This document shows positions 1 through 4,286 of a DNA stretch of 5,305 nt, one piece after another. Below the pieces are notes generated by a model. That model was not told the origin of the DNA, made no database searches, and was given only the letters and a program-made list of their open reading frames with translations. This DNA is from UBA3210 sp963610315 (GTDB taxonomy: Bacteria > Bacillota_I > Bacilli_A > RFN20 > CAG-449): NCBI GenBank assembly GCA_963610315.1, contig CAVDMV010000039.1:1-5305 (forward strand), written 5' to 3'. Made by a program: the position numbers and the translations under genes. The number at the start of each line of letters is the position of its first letter. Positions within the stretch are counted from its first letter, which is position 1.

Positions 1-100
1 CTTTTAAAAAGTAAAATTAAAGAATTATATTTATTTTTGTAAATTAAAATATTAATTAAATTTAAACAATAAAATATTTTTTACATTTTATCAAATTATA

Positions 101-160
101 TAAATAAAAAAGCAATTACTAACTTATCGATTTTGTATCGTTTTTTAAGTTAATAATTGC
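101..160 (-). terminator. Long hairpin terminator closing the leftmost operon
   Basis: Bases 112-126 pair with 146-160 (outer arms GCAATTA and TAATTGC) to give a 15-bp stem with one C-A mismatch. A smaller hairpin (CGAT/ATCG) lies inside the loop. On the minus strand the stem is followed by TTTTTTATTTA (101-111), the U-tract of an intrinsic terminator, about 75 nt after the stop of the 222-residue gene. The plus strand also continues into a T-rich stretch (161-170), so it may work in both directions. The rest of 1-233 is AT-rich and shows no gene. Confidence 0.75.
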
Positions 161-233
161 ATTTATTTTTAGCCTTGAATTTGAAGTCAAATCCTGTTTT
201 TTTATTAATTTTGTTTTATAAATTGAACTCAGT

Positions 234-902
234 CTACTTCGTACTTTTTTCAATTTTTTCATTTACTGATTTAACATATTCATTCAAGAGGTTTTCACTA
301 TAATCAGCATCTTCTTTCATATATGGAATAGATGACAGATCATCCGTTTTATCACCACTAGCTAAATAAGGAACTTTCTTATCCTCATAATTTAAATAAT
401 AAATATCTCCTAATTCCATTCTTAAGAAAATACTTTTTTCTGTCACTGAATAATGGTATTTGTCTTTATTTAATTCAATCTGAATATAATAGTATTTCTT
501 TTCTTTCTTAATATAAGAAGTCGATTCTATATAATAAGTAAATCCATTTGAATCTAATTTCGCTCCGCATCTATAACCATAATATTTTGTATCATCAATT
601 TGAGCATATACTTTTTTTACGTATCTTTTTAAGACTTTATTCATTTTTGCAAATTCATCTTTATATTTAGATTCTTTAGTCTCTTTTAAAGATTCAAAGT
701 ATATTGGTTCTTCTTTTATATCTGGATTATCAATAATTTTTTCACTTGTTATTCCATAATTTGTTCCTAGTGGCCAAACTTCAATGAATAAATACTTCAT
801 TTTATAATCATCATCTAATATTTGTGCTTCAACTAAGAAAGCTAAGTCAAGTGGTGAATGTCCTGCGTGTTGATAAGTTTTGTTAATTTGTAATGTTTTC
901 AT
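234..902 (-). CDS. Uncharacterised 222-residue protein, second gene of a two-gene operon
   Basis: I do not recognise this protein. It starts at an ATG with GGGAG ten bases upstream (913-917) and ends in TAG. It is a soluble-looking, charged, Lys- and Tyr-rich protein. There is no signal peptide or obvious membrane segment. The N-terminal third is more hydrophobic (LAFLVEAQIL near residues 20-29; YLFIEVWPLG near 37-46). The centre is Lys/Glu-rich and probably helical (residues 70-100). The second half alternates Tyr/Ile with charged residues (YYIEST, KKYYYIQIEL), which suggests beta strands. No catalytic motif is evident. The gene begins 20 nt after the stop of the CGHVG-motif gene and is followed by a strong terminator, so the two are probably one transcript. 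A joint role is inferred from position only. Confidence 0.8.
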   Translation of the reverse strand: MKTLQINKTYQHAGHSPLDLAFLVEAQILDDDYKMKYLFIEVWPLGTNYGITSEKIIDNPDIKEEPIYFESLKETKESKYKDEFAKMNKVLKRYVKKVYAQIDDTKYYGYRCGAKLDSNGFTYYIESTSYIKKEKKYYYIQIELNKDKYHYSVTEKSIFLRMELGDIYYLNYEDKKVPYLASGDKTDDLSSIPYMKEDADYSENLLNEYVKSVNEKIEKSTK

Positions 903-922
903 GTTCTTTGTTCTCCCTTTTA

Positions 923-1354
923 TTAAAATAAATATTCAAATTCATTTAATTCTTCATAACATCTTTTCGTATCTTTTTGATAAATCTTATTCATCTTTTT
1001 CGAATATAAATAATTTTCTAAGTGCTTTGAATTATCACTTTCTTCATCAAATAACTTCTTAGTATTTAATTTAATATCACTGCAATATAAGGCTTGCTCT
1101 TGTTTATTTTTACATTGTAAGAATAAATTATTATTATTCTCTTCTAATAACTCGCAATATTTATCATAAGATACTTCCTTTACACTTATAATTGCGCCTT
1201 TATTATTGTGTTTTACTCTAGGTGTCCATCTTGCTTTATTAGAAGCTTTAATAGGTGAAGAAGCTTTAATTGGAAATATTACTTCCAAGTACTTTCCTGC
1301 ACCTACATGTCCACACATTGTTGTCACTGCATAAAATTTAATTTCGTTTTTCAT
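923..1354 (-). CDS. Uncharacterised 143-residue protein with CGHVG and PRVKH motifs
   Basis: The start is set at the ATG at 1352-1354 because a perfect AGGAGG (1363-1368) lies 8 nt upstream. An upstream in-frame ATG at 1378 would put that Shine-Dalgarno sequence inside the gene. The N-terminal half reads as a compact domain: a strand (FYAVTT), then CGHVGAGKY at residues 14-22, and PRVKHNNKGAIISVKEV at about 45-61. From memory, a similar Cys-Gly-His-Val-Gly...Pro-Arg-Val-Lys-His pattern recurs in uncharacterised Firmicutes proteins, but I cannot name a function. The Cys/His pair could bind metal, but no second pair is obvious. The C-terminal half is charged and probably helical. An 18-bp duplication adds a second IKAS unit at residues 29-38. 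The gene is the first of a two-gene unit, 20 nt from the next. Confidence 0.85.
   Translation of the reverse strand: MKNEIKFYAVTTMCGHVGAGKYLEVIFPIKASSPIKASNKARWTPRVKHNNKGAIISVKEVSYDKYCELLEENNNNLFLQCKNKQEQALYCSDIKLNTKKLFDEESDNSKHLENYLYSKKMNKIYQKDTKRCYEELNEFEYLF
1241..1270 (-). repeat. In-frame 18-bp tandem duplication within the CGHVG gene
   Basis: The 12-mer AGAAGCTTTAAT occurs at 1241-1252 and again at 1259-1270, a period of exactly 18 bp. The frame is kept, so the protein carries two consecutive six-residue units (PIKASS then PIKASN). This looks like a recent slippage duplication and would lengthen a loop between the CGHVG segment and the PRVKH segment. Confidence 0.8.
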
Positions 1355-1362
1355 ATTTGTTT

Positions 1363-1368
1363 CCTCCT
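1363..1368 (-). promoter_or_regulatory. Consensus ribosome binding site that fixes the start at 1354
   Basis: The minus strand reads AGGAGG, then 8 nt, then ATG. The longer reading frame starting at 1378 would place this site inside codons 4-6, so the internal ATG is preferred. Confidence 0.85.
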
Positions 1369-1409
1369 GTTTACACACATATAATAACGTAATTTATGAA
1401 GAGGTTTTT

Positions 1410-1460
1410 AGGCCTAGAAATTCAAACTGAATATTTTTTAAATTTGTTTTTTCTAAGCCT
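1410..1460 (-). repeat. Inverted repeat in the leader of the two-gene operon
   Basis: AGGCCTAGAAA (1410-1420) and TTTCTAAGCCT (1450-1460) are inverted repeats of 11 bp with one mismatch, enclosing 29 AT-rich bases. They lie 56 nt upstream of the start at 1354, between the terminator of the preceding gene and the ribosome binding site. There is no clean T-tract after the stem on the minus strand, so a simple terminator is unlikely. An operator or a leader RNA structure is possible. I saw no convincing promoter in this 160-nt gap. Confidence 0.4.
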
Positions 1461-1522
1461 TTCTTCCTTCTACACCTATATTTAATCACTATAAAAAAGT
1501 AAAAAGTTTACCCTAAAAATGG

Positions 1523-1559
1523 AAAACAAAAAGAGCTACTGTCTAAGACAATAACTCTT
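1523..1559 (-). terminator. Intrinsic terminator overlapping the end of the upstream XRE-like gene
   Basis: Bases 1531-1543 pair fully with 1547-1559 on the minus strand (13 bp including two G-U pairs, loop TTA). The stem is followed by a T-rich stretch TTTTGTTTT (1522-1530). The stop codon of the gene (1543-1545) lies at the loop, so the last codons form the 5' arm. This separates the regulator from the two-gene operon downstream. Confidence 0.85.
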
Positions 1560-1791
1560 CAGGCTTAACCTCAAGTAAAGTAGCAATTGCAACAAGAGCT
1601 TCTAATGAAGGTTTCTTTTGACCACTTTGATACTTATAAATGATTCCATAGTCCGAGAGGGCTATATCTCCTCTAATATAAGCTTTATTAAAGTAGTATT
1701 TAAACTTCTTGCCATGAGTAGCATTGAAGTTTTTGATGCAACGCTTTAAGTTTCCACCTTTACCTAAGTTGTCTAAATCTAATTTTTTCAT
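1543..1791 (-). CDS. Small XRE-like helix-turn-helix DNA-binding protein, divergent N-terminal part
   Basis: This is an 82-residue protein with an ATG start. AGGAGG (1797-1802) lies 5 nt upstream. The C-terminal half is a clear HTH_3/Cro-CI type segment: residues from about 47 read SDYGIIYKYQSGQKKPSLEA, then LVAIATLLEVKPEELL. This matches the recognition-helix end, the KYxSGxxxPS turn and the last two helices of the family. The first half does not resemble the usual helix 1-helix 2 pair. It is unusually basic and aromatic (GKKFKYYFNKAYIRG near 27-41), so the fold may be extended or altered. Family members are small repressors or antitoxins that bind inverted repeats near their own promoter. 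The gene's base composition (about 36% GC in the lines counted) is higher than that of the protease gene, which hints at separate origin. The target is unknown. Confidence 0.85.
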   Translation of the reverse strand: MKKLDLDNLGKGGNLKRCIKNFNATHGKKFKYYFNKAYIRGDIALSDYGIIYKYQSGQKKPSLEALVAIATLLEVKPEELLS

Positions 1792-1814
1792 AGTTTCCTC
1801 CTATATATTTTTCA

Positions 1815-1834
1815 CCTTACCTATGAAGTTAAGG
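1815..1834. promoter_or_regulatory. Candidate operator upstream of the first XRE-like gene
   Basis: CCTTA (1815-1819) and TAAGG (1830-1834) are inverted arms ten bases apart, just upstream of the ribosome binding site. The enclosed TTACCTATGAAGTTAAG matches TGACTTATAAAGTCAAA, found at the same relative place before the second XRE gene, at 12 of 17 positions. Autoregulation by such small repressors is common in the family; the site itself is inferred. Confidence 0.35.
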
Positions 1835-1873
1835 CGGACCATAAGATCAATTACCTACAATCTGAATATATTG

Positions 1874-1897
1874 GATTCAACACAATTAGATTCAACA
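1874..1897. repeat. Direct repeat pair GATTCAACA, 15-bp period
   Basis: GATTCAACA occurs at 1874-1882 and 1889-1897. On the minus strand each copy contains TTGAAT, a possible -35-like element, and TATATT lies downstream at the edge of usual spacing. It may be part of the promoter or operator of the 82-residue regulator. The 156-nt gap holding it contains no gene. Confidence 0.35.
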
Positions 1898-1935
1898 GTT
1901 TAAAGACTTATTGAGGTCAAGAATTACTAATTAAG

Positions 1936-1966
1936 TGATATGATAGACTAGAAGCCTATCATATCA
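1936..1966 (-). repeat. Perfect 11-bp hairpin spanning the stop codon of the second XRE gene
   Basis: TGATATGATAG (1936-1946) and CTATCATATCA (1956-1966) are perfect inverted repeats around a 9-base loop that contains the TAG stop (1948-1950). No T-tract follows on the minus strand, so it is not a canonical terminator. It may stabilise the 3' end, act as an operator, or weakly terminate. Confidence 0.6.
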
Positions 1967-2166
1967 TCAAAATTAATTCCTAATCTATCACAGATTTCTA
2001 TTATTGTTACAATACTAGGTTGTTGAAGACCATTCTCATAATTCCAATAGCTCTTATAAGGAATGTCGAGGAAGGACGAAAACTCGTTAAGAGTCATTTC
2101 TTTTGCATTTCTTTCTTCACGTAATGTGTCGCTGATAGATTTAATTAATTTCTCTGTAATTGTCAT
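1948..2166 (-). CDS. Small XRE-family helix-turn-helix transcriptional regulator
   Basis: This is a 72-residue protein. I chose the ATG at 2164-2166 because AAGGAG (2173-2178) stands 6 nt upstream; the longer frame would need a GTG and would include that site. The whole length is one HTH_3/Cro-CI domain: helix 1 LIKSISDTLREERNAKEMT, helices 2-3 LNEFSSFLDIPYKSYWNYENG (about residues 27-46), then PSIVTIIEICDRLGINFDDMI. The YENGxxxPS turn is the family signature. It is a free-standing DNA-binding domain with no ligand or protease domain, typical of small repressors and antitoxins. It has its own predicted promoter upstream (2256-2284) and an inverted repeat in its leader that may be its operator. 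Its neighbour upstream is the M41-like protease and downstream is a second XRE-like gene. Confidence 0.92.
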   Translation of the reverse strand: MTITEKLIKSISDTLREERNAKEMTLNEFSSFLDIPYKSYWNYENGLQQPSIVTIIEICDRLGINFDDMIGF

Positions 2167-2172
2167 ATTTTT

Positions 2173-2178
2173 CTCCTT
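2173..2178 (-). promoter_or_regulatory. Ribosome binding site that fixes the start at 2166
   Basis: AAGGAG on the minus strand, 6 nt before the ATG. It would lie inside the gene if the upstream GTG (2182-2184) were used, so the shorter 72-residue product is preferred. Confidence 0.8.
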
Positions 2179-2184
2179 TAACAC

Positions 2185-2199
2185 TGACTTATAAAGTCA
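2185..2199. promoter_or_regulatory. Candidate operator in the leader of the second XRE gene
   Basis: TGACTT-ATA-AAGTCA is a perfect inverted repeat with 6-bp arms, between the predicted transcription start (about 2249) and the ribosome binding site. A related imperfect repeat precedes the other XRE-like gene. A role in autoregulation is inferred. Confidence 0.4.
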
Positions 2200-2255
2200 A
2201 ATTAGCCTTCATTTATCTTGTGTTTAAGGTTAGTAAATATTTCAACTACATCTAT

Positions 2256-2284
2256 ATAATATCAATTTTAAAAAAACCAATCAA
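2256..2284 (-). promoter_or_regulatory. Vegetative promoter for the 72-residue XRE gene
   Basis: On the minus strand, TTGATT (2279-2284) and TATTAT (2256-2261) are separated by exactly 17 bp that include a T7A4 run. The predicted start lies about 80 nt before the ATG at 2166. It follows the end of the protease gene, for which I see no clear terminator, so read-through is also possible. Confidence 0.6.
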
Positions 2285-2304
2285 TTAATAACATTTTTGC
2301 TAAC

Positions 2305-3579
2305 TTATGCATTAAGCATTATCTTACTTAAATCTTTTTTAAAAAGAATATCTGTTTTTATTAATTCGGTATATATTTCATCAATCTTATATTTATTATC
2401 ATCGATAATTTTATACGCTTCTAATAAACATTCATTTAAGAACTTTTCTTCTTTAATATAATATCTTTCATCAAAAGATTGCACTTGGTTTTCAAATAAC
2501 GGAGGTAAATTATCAAATCCTAATAACGCACATTCAGATATTTTTTTATACAACATTCTAGATTTTTTAATATCATCTTCTCCTCCAGAATAATGATCAT
2601 TTAATAATCTATTTGTGCATGCAATACCAGATAAATTAACTATAATCTCATTTTTTAGATCATTAAAACTATAGACTTTATTTTTATTCTCATCGGTTCT
2701 TTGATAATGCCCTAGATTATCTCCATATCCTCCAATTGCAATTGTACCTAATTTTTTATTTAAAGTATAATCGGATATAAAATGACCAATTTCATGATAA
2801 GCAATTATTTTCTTATCCTTTAGCGTTAAATCATTATCTAATGCACATTGATGTTCTAACTTCATTAAATATAAATAGAATACTCTATAATTCAATTCAT
2901 TTAACTTTCCATCTTTGTAATCTAATTCAACTTTTGATATAGTTTCATTTATTAACGATAATGAATGATTTAATAAGCATTCTGATATATCTTCTATATC
3001 GACTTGATTTAAAGCTTTAAAGGTTGATTTACGCTCATTTAAAATCTTATTAATAATATCTTTATTAGGATAATCTACATCAATTCTTTTAGATGGTAAT
3101 TCTTCTATTATTCCAGTAATTGAATCGCCAGGATCTGATTCTTTATCAAATGGAATAACGATATAAGCATTATCAACTTTATTAACTTTATCTAATAAAA
3201 ACTTATGGTATCTAATAAATCCTAATAAATCCAAATAATTCAACATACTTGTAAGGCCATTAATTAAGATTATAGTATTTTTTGTTTTAGATAGTTTAAT
3301 CTTTTTCTTTAAGTTATCTTTATTTACTTCAATAACTTTAGCTTTTGTTTTCTCTATCATAAATTCAAGAATACCTTTATAAGTATATTCATCAGGTGTA
3401 GTTAATAACAAAGACTTAGATAAGTCTTTATTATCTTTGCCATTCATAAAAGCCATATAATTTTTAATCTCAATAATCTCTTTATTATTTAATAATTCTA
3501 TCATTTCTATGTAACTCCTAAAATTTAATTCAAATATTACACCAATTGAAACCTCACTTAAATTTCTAATCTTGGCCAA
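2305..3579 (-). CDS. FtsH-like M41 zinc metalloprotease with a degenerate AAA+ domain and no membrane anchor
   Basis: Residues 255-340 match the M41 peptidase of FtsH: the zinc motif HEIGH at 262-266 in IIAYHEIGHFISD, the following strand and LGHY (289-292), and GGEDDIKK (332-339), whose Asp336 fits the third zinc ligand. The first 250 residues align in order with an FtsH AAA+ domain but lack its key residues. LLLTTPDEYTYKG (57-69) stands where the P-loop GPPGTGKT should be. IILINGLTSM (103-112) stands where Walker B IIFIDE should be. AYIVIPFD (138-145) resembles the sensor-1 strand. FtsH normally has two N-terminal membrane helices and about 600-650 residues; this protein has neither. It is probably an active protease with an ATP-independent or partner-driven unfoldase part. 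The start is uncertain: the TTG at 3577-3579 is the only option after an in-frame TGA and keeps FtsH-like spacing, whereas the ATG at 3502-3504 has AGGAG ten bases upstream and would give 399 residues. The substrate is unknown. Confidence 0.88.
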   Translation of the reverse strand: MAKIRNLSEVSIGVIFELNFRSYIEMIELLNNKEIIEIKNYMAFMNGKDNKDLSKSLLLTTPDEYTYKGILEFMIEKTKAKVIEVNKDNLKKKIKLSKTKNTIILINGLTSMLNYLDLLGFIRYHKFLLDKVNKVDNAYIVIPFDKESDPGDSITGIIEELPSKRIDVDYPNKDIINKILNERKSTFKALNQVDIEDISECLLNHSLSLINETISKVELDYKDGKLNELNYRVFYLYLMKLEHQCALDNDLTLKDKKIIAYHEIGHFISDYTLNKKLGTIAIGGYGDNLGHYQRTDENKNKVYSFNDLKNEIIVNLSGIACTNRLLNDHYSGGEDDIKKSRMLYKKISECALLGFDNLPPLFENQVQSFDERYYIKEEKFLNECLLEAYKIIDDNKYKIDEIYTELIKTDILFKKDLSKIMLNA

Positions 3580-3674
3580 ACGTGTCCACTTTCACCACAA
3601 ATTATTTTTTCTAAAGCTTTAAATATAATCTCTAATAGAACATATCCTACTACTAAAACAAATACAGCAACCAT
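3558..3674 (-). CDS. Small 38-residue predicted membrane peptide upstream of the M41 protease
   Basis: A 38-codon frame begins at an ATG with GGAGG 12 nt upstream (3687-3691) and ends in TAA. Residues 2-18 are almost entirely hydrophobic (VAVFVLVVGYVLLEIIF), enough for one membrane helix, followed by a basic/amphipathic stretch (KALEKIICGESGH) and VWPRLEI. An in-frame TGA just upstream leaves this ATG as the only start. It overlaps the TTG start of the protease by 22 nt, or ends 53 nt before the alternative ATG, so the two genes may be translationally coupled. Possible roles are a membrane tether or adaptor for the anchor-less protease, or a type I toxin, since a plus-strand terminator nearby suggests antisense RNA. 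The length is short, so chance remains possible. Confidence 0.5.
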   Translation of the reverse strand: MVAVFVLVVGYVLLEIIFKALEKIICGESGHVWPRLEI

Positions 3675-3686
3675 ATATAATCAAAT

Positions 3687-3691
3687 CCTCC
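3687..3691 (-). promoter_or_regulatory. Ribosome binding site of the small membrane peptide, long spacing
   Basis: GGAGG on the minus strand lies 12 nt before the ATG at 3672-3674. The spacing is longer than the usual 5-10, but the motif is strong and no other start in frame lies between them. It is the main evidence that the 38-codon frame is translated. Confidence 0.5.
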
Positions 3692-3715
3692 AAAAGATTT
3701 TAAAAATCACAGTTG

Positions 3716-3753
3716 AAGTACAAGAATACCAGAATATCCTTGTACTTTTTTTT
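3716..3753 (+). terminator. Plus-strand intrinsic terminator with no plus-strand gene
   Basis: AAGTACAAG (3716-3724) pairs perfectly with CTTGTACTT (3739-3747). Three more pairs sit inside, and eight T residues (3746-3753) overlap the end of the stem. This is a textbook terminator reading left to right. On the minus strand the hairpin is not followed by T residues. No plus-strand protein gene exists in the window, so it may end an antisense RNA over the small membrane peptide. Alternatively the 32-bp inverted repeat is an operator within the minus-strand promoter. Confidence 0.65.
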
Positions 3754-3758
3754 GTCTA
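3731..3758 (-). promoter_or_regulatory. Possible promoter of the small peptide and protease operon
   Basis: On the minus strand TAGACA (3753-3758) and TATTCT (3731-3736) are spaced by 16 bp, with a predicted start about 50 nt before the ATG at 3674. The -10 is only 4 of 6 and lies inside the inverted repeat, so binding there by a repressor would block it. The call is tentative. Confidence 0.3.
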
Positions 3759-3796
3759 ATTAAGTGTAACTAAGTGTAATTAAGTATAATTAAGTA
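3757..3796. repeat. Four tandem 10-bp repeats (TAATTAAGTG type)
   Basis: The units are TAATTAAGTG, TAACTAAGTG, TAATTAAGTA and TAATTAAGTA at 3757, 3767, 3777 and 3787, with no gaps. A 10-bp period places each copy on the same face of the helix, as expected of a cooperative protein-binding array just upstream of the -35 region of the protease operon. One more exact copy of the first unit lies at 1928-1937, next to the stop of the XRE gene. An iteron is less likely because no replication gene is present. Confidence 0.75.
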
Positions 3797-3800
3797 ATCT

Positions 3801-3821
3801 AGAAAGTTTATGTTGCTTTCT
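3801..3821. repeat. Short inverted repeat beside the decamer array
   Basis: AGAAAG (3801-3806) and CTTTCT (3816-3821) form a 6-bp stem with a 9-base loop. There is no T-tract on either side. It lies between the cas2 terminator and the decamer array and could be part of the same regulatory region. Confidence 0.3.
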
Positions 3822-3840
3822 TAAATTACACATTCATTAT

Positions 3841-3871
3841 AAATAAAAAATCAGGTCAAAATATGGCCTGA
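3841..3871 (-). terminator. cas2: Intrinsic terminator of cas2
   Basis: TCAGGTC (3851-3857) pairs with GGCCTGA (3865-3871), 7 bp with one G-U pair and a 7-base loop. On the minus strand it is followed by TTTTTTATTT (3841-3850). It starts 12 nt after the cas2 stop codon, so cas2 is a single-gene transcript at its 3' end. Confidence 0.85.
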
Positions 3872-3883
3872 AAATGGAAACTA

Positions 3884-4195
3884 TTAATATATTGCAAGAC
3901 GATTATCTAGTTTAGGAAGCTTATCACCAGATAAATAAATTAAATTATCAAAATCTTTATTAGTTAGTTTAATTGCAATTACCGATGCATCATCAGTTAA
4001 TAATGATTCTAAATATTTAATATCGTATTTACTATTAGCTAAGTTTTCAAAATATTTGTAATAGAAAGATTCTAATCCCATTACATATCCTTTGGCTTCT
4101 AAAGCTTTCATAAACTTTCTATAAGTAATTTTACCCTTTTTAGTCGTAGTACTAATATCATAAGTAATAAGAATATAACCATCATATTTATTCAT
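3884..4195 (-). CDS. cas2: CRISPR-associated protein Cas2
   Basis: This 103-residue protein is typical in length for Cas2. The ferredoxin-like fold begins with strand YILITYDIS, whose Asp13 is the conserved acidic residue, followed by helix YRKFMKALEAKGYVM (25-39), strand ESFYYKYF, and a final strand VIAIKLTNKDF. The YRKF...L...G pattern resembles Cas2 of type II systems. Cas2 dimers bridge two Cas1 dimers in the complex that inserts new spacers; the acidic residue is not needed for integration in the systems studied. The start is an ATG with AAAGGGTG 5 nt upstream. Unusually the gene lies downstream of the CRISPR array, separated from cas1 by the array and a terminator. It has its own promoter (4221-4250) and terminator. 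No csn2 or cas4 is seen in the window. Confidence 0.92.
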   Translation of the reverse strand: MNKYDGYILITYDISTTTKKGKITYRKFMKALEAKGYVMGLESFYYKYFENLANSKYDIKYLESLLTDDASVIAIKLTNKDFDNLIYLSGDKLPKLDNRLAIY

Positions 4196-4220
4196 ACAAT
4201 CACCCTTTTTAATAATAGCA

Positions 4221-4250
4221 ATTATAGAACAATAAAATATGCACTGTTAA
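4221..4250 (-). promoter_or_regulatory. cas2: Strong promoter for cas2
   Basis: On the minus strand TTAACA (4245-4250, 5 of 6 consensus) and TATAAT (4221-4226, 6 of 6) are separated by 18 bp. The predicted start near 4214 gives a leader of about 20 nt that just contains the ribosome binding site. Lying directly behind the array terminator, it makes cas2 independent of cas1 and crRNA transcription. Confidence 0.75.
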
Positions 4251-4253
4251 TAG

Positions 4254-4283
4254 AAAAAAGAAGCCATGTGGCTTCTTTTATTT
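4254..4283 (-). terminator. Bidirectional terminator between the CRISPR array and cas2
   Basis: AAAAGAAGCC (4256-4265) and GGCTTCTTTT (4270-4279) form a perfect 10-bp stem with loop ATGT. The minus strand continues TTTTTTC and the plus strand TTTTATTTTC, so it can act both ways. On the minus strand it ends the pre-crRNA, starting 8 nt after the last, degenerate repeat. This agrees with minus-strand transcription of the array. Confidence 0.88.
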
Positions 4284-4286
4284 TCA

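Noticed and set aside
172..200. Possible small hairpin or tRNA end near TTTGAAGTCAAA
   Set aside because: The stem is only a few A-T-rich pairs, and no cloverleaf or acceptor stem can be built around it.
880..1062. Plus-strand 60-codon open frame
   Set aside because: It is antisense to the two co-transcribed minus-strand genes, has no convincing ribosome binding site, and its composition is what the complement of Lys/Glu/Asn-rich coding sequence gives.
2262..2466. ImmA/IrrE-type peptidase partnered with the XRE gene
   Set aside because: The HExxH protein matches the M41 FtsH pattern (downstream LGHY and GGEDDIKK, and a preceding AAA+-like domain), not the short ImmA/IrrE fold.
3757..3796. 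Plasmid replication iterons
   Set aside because: No replication initiator, partition gene or DnaA-box cluster is present, and the position fits promoter control better.
4201..4260. tracrRNA next to the array
   Set aside because: I looked for a stretch complementary to either half of the repeat here and in the other gaps and found none beyond a few bases. The space is taken by the cas2 promoter and the terminator.
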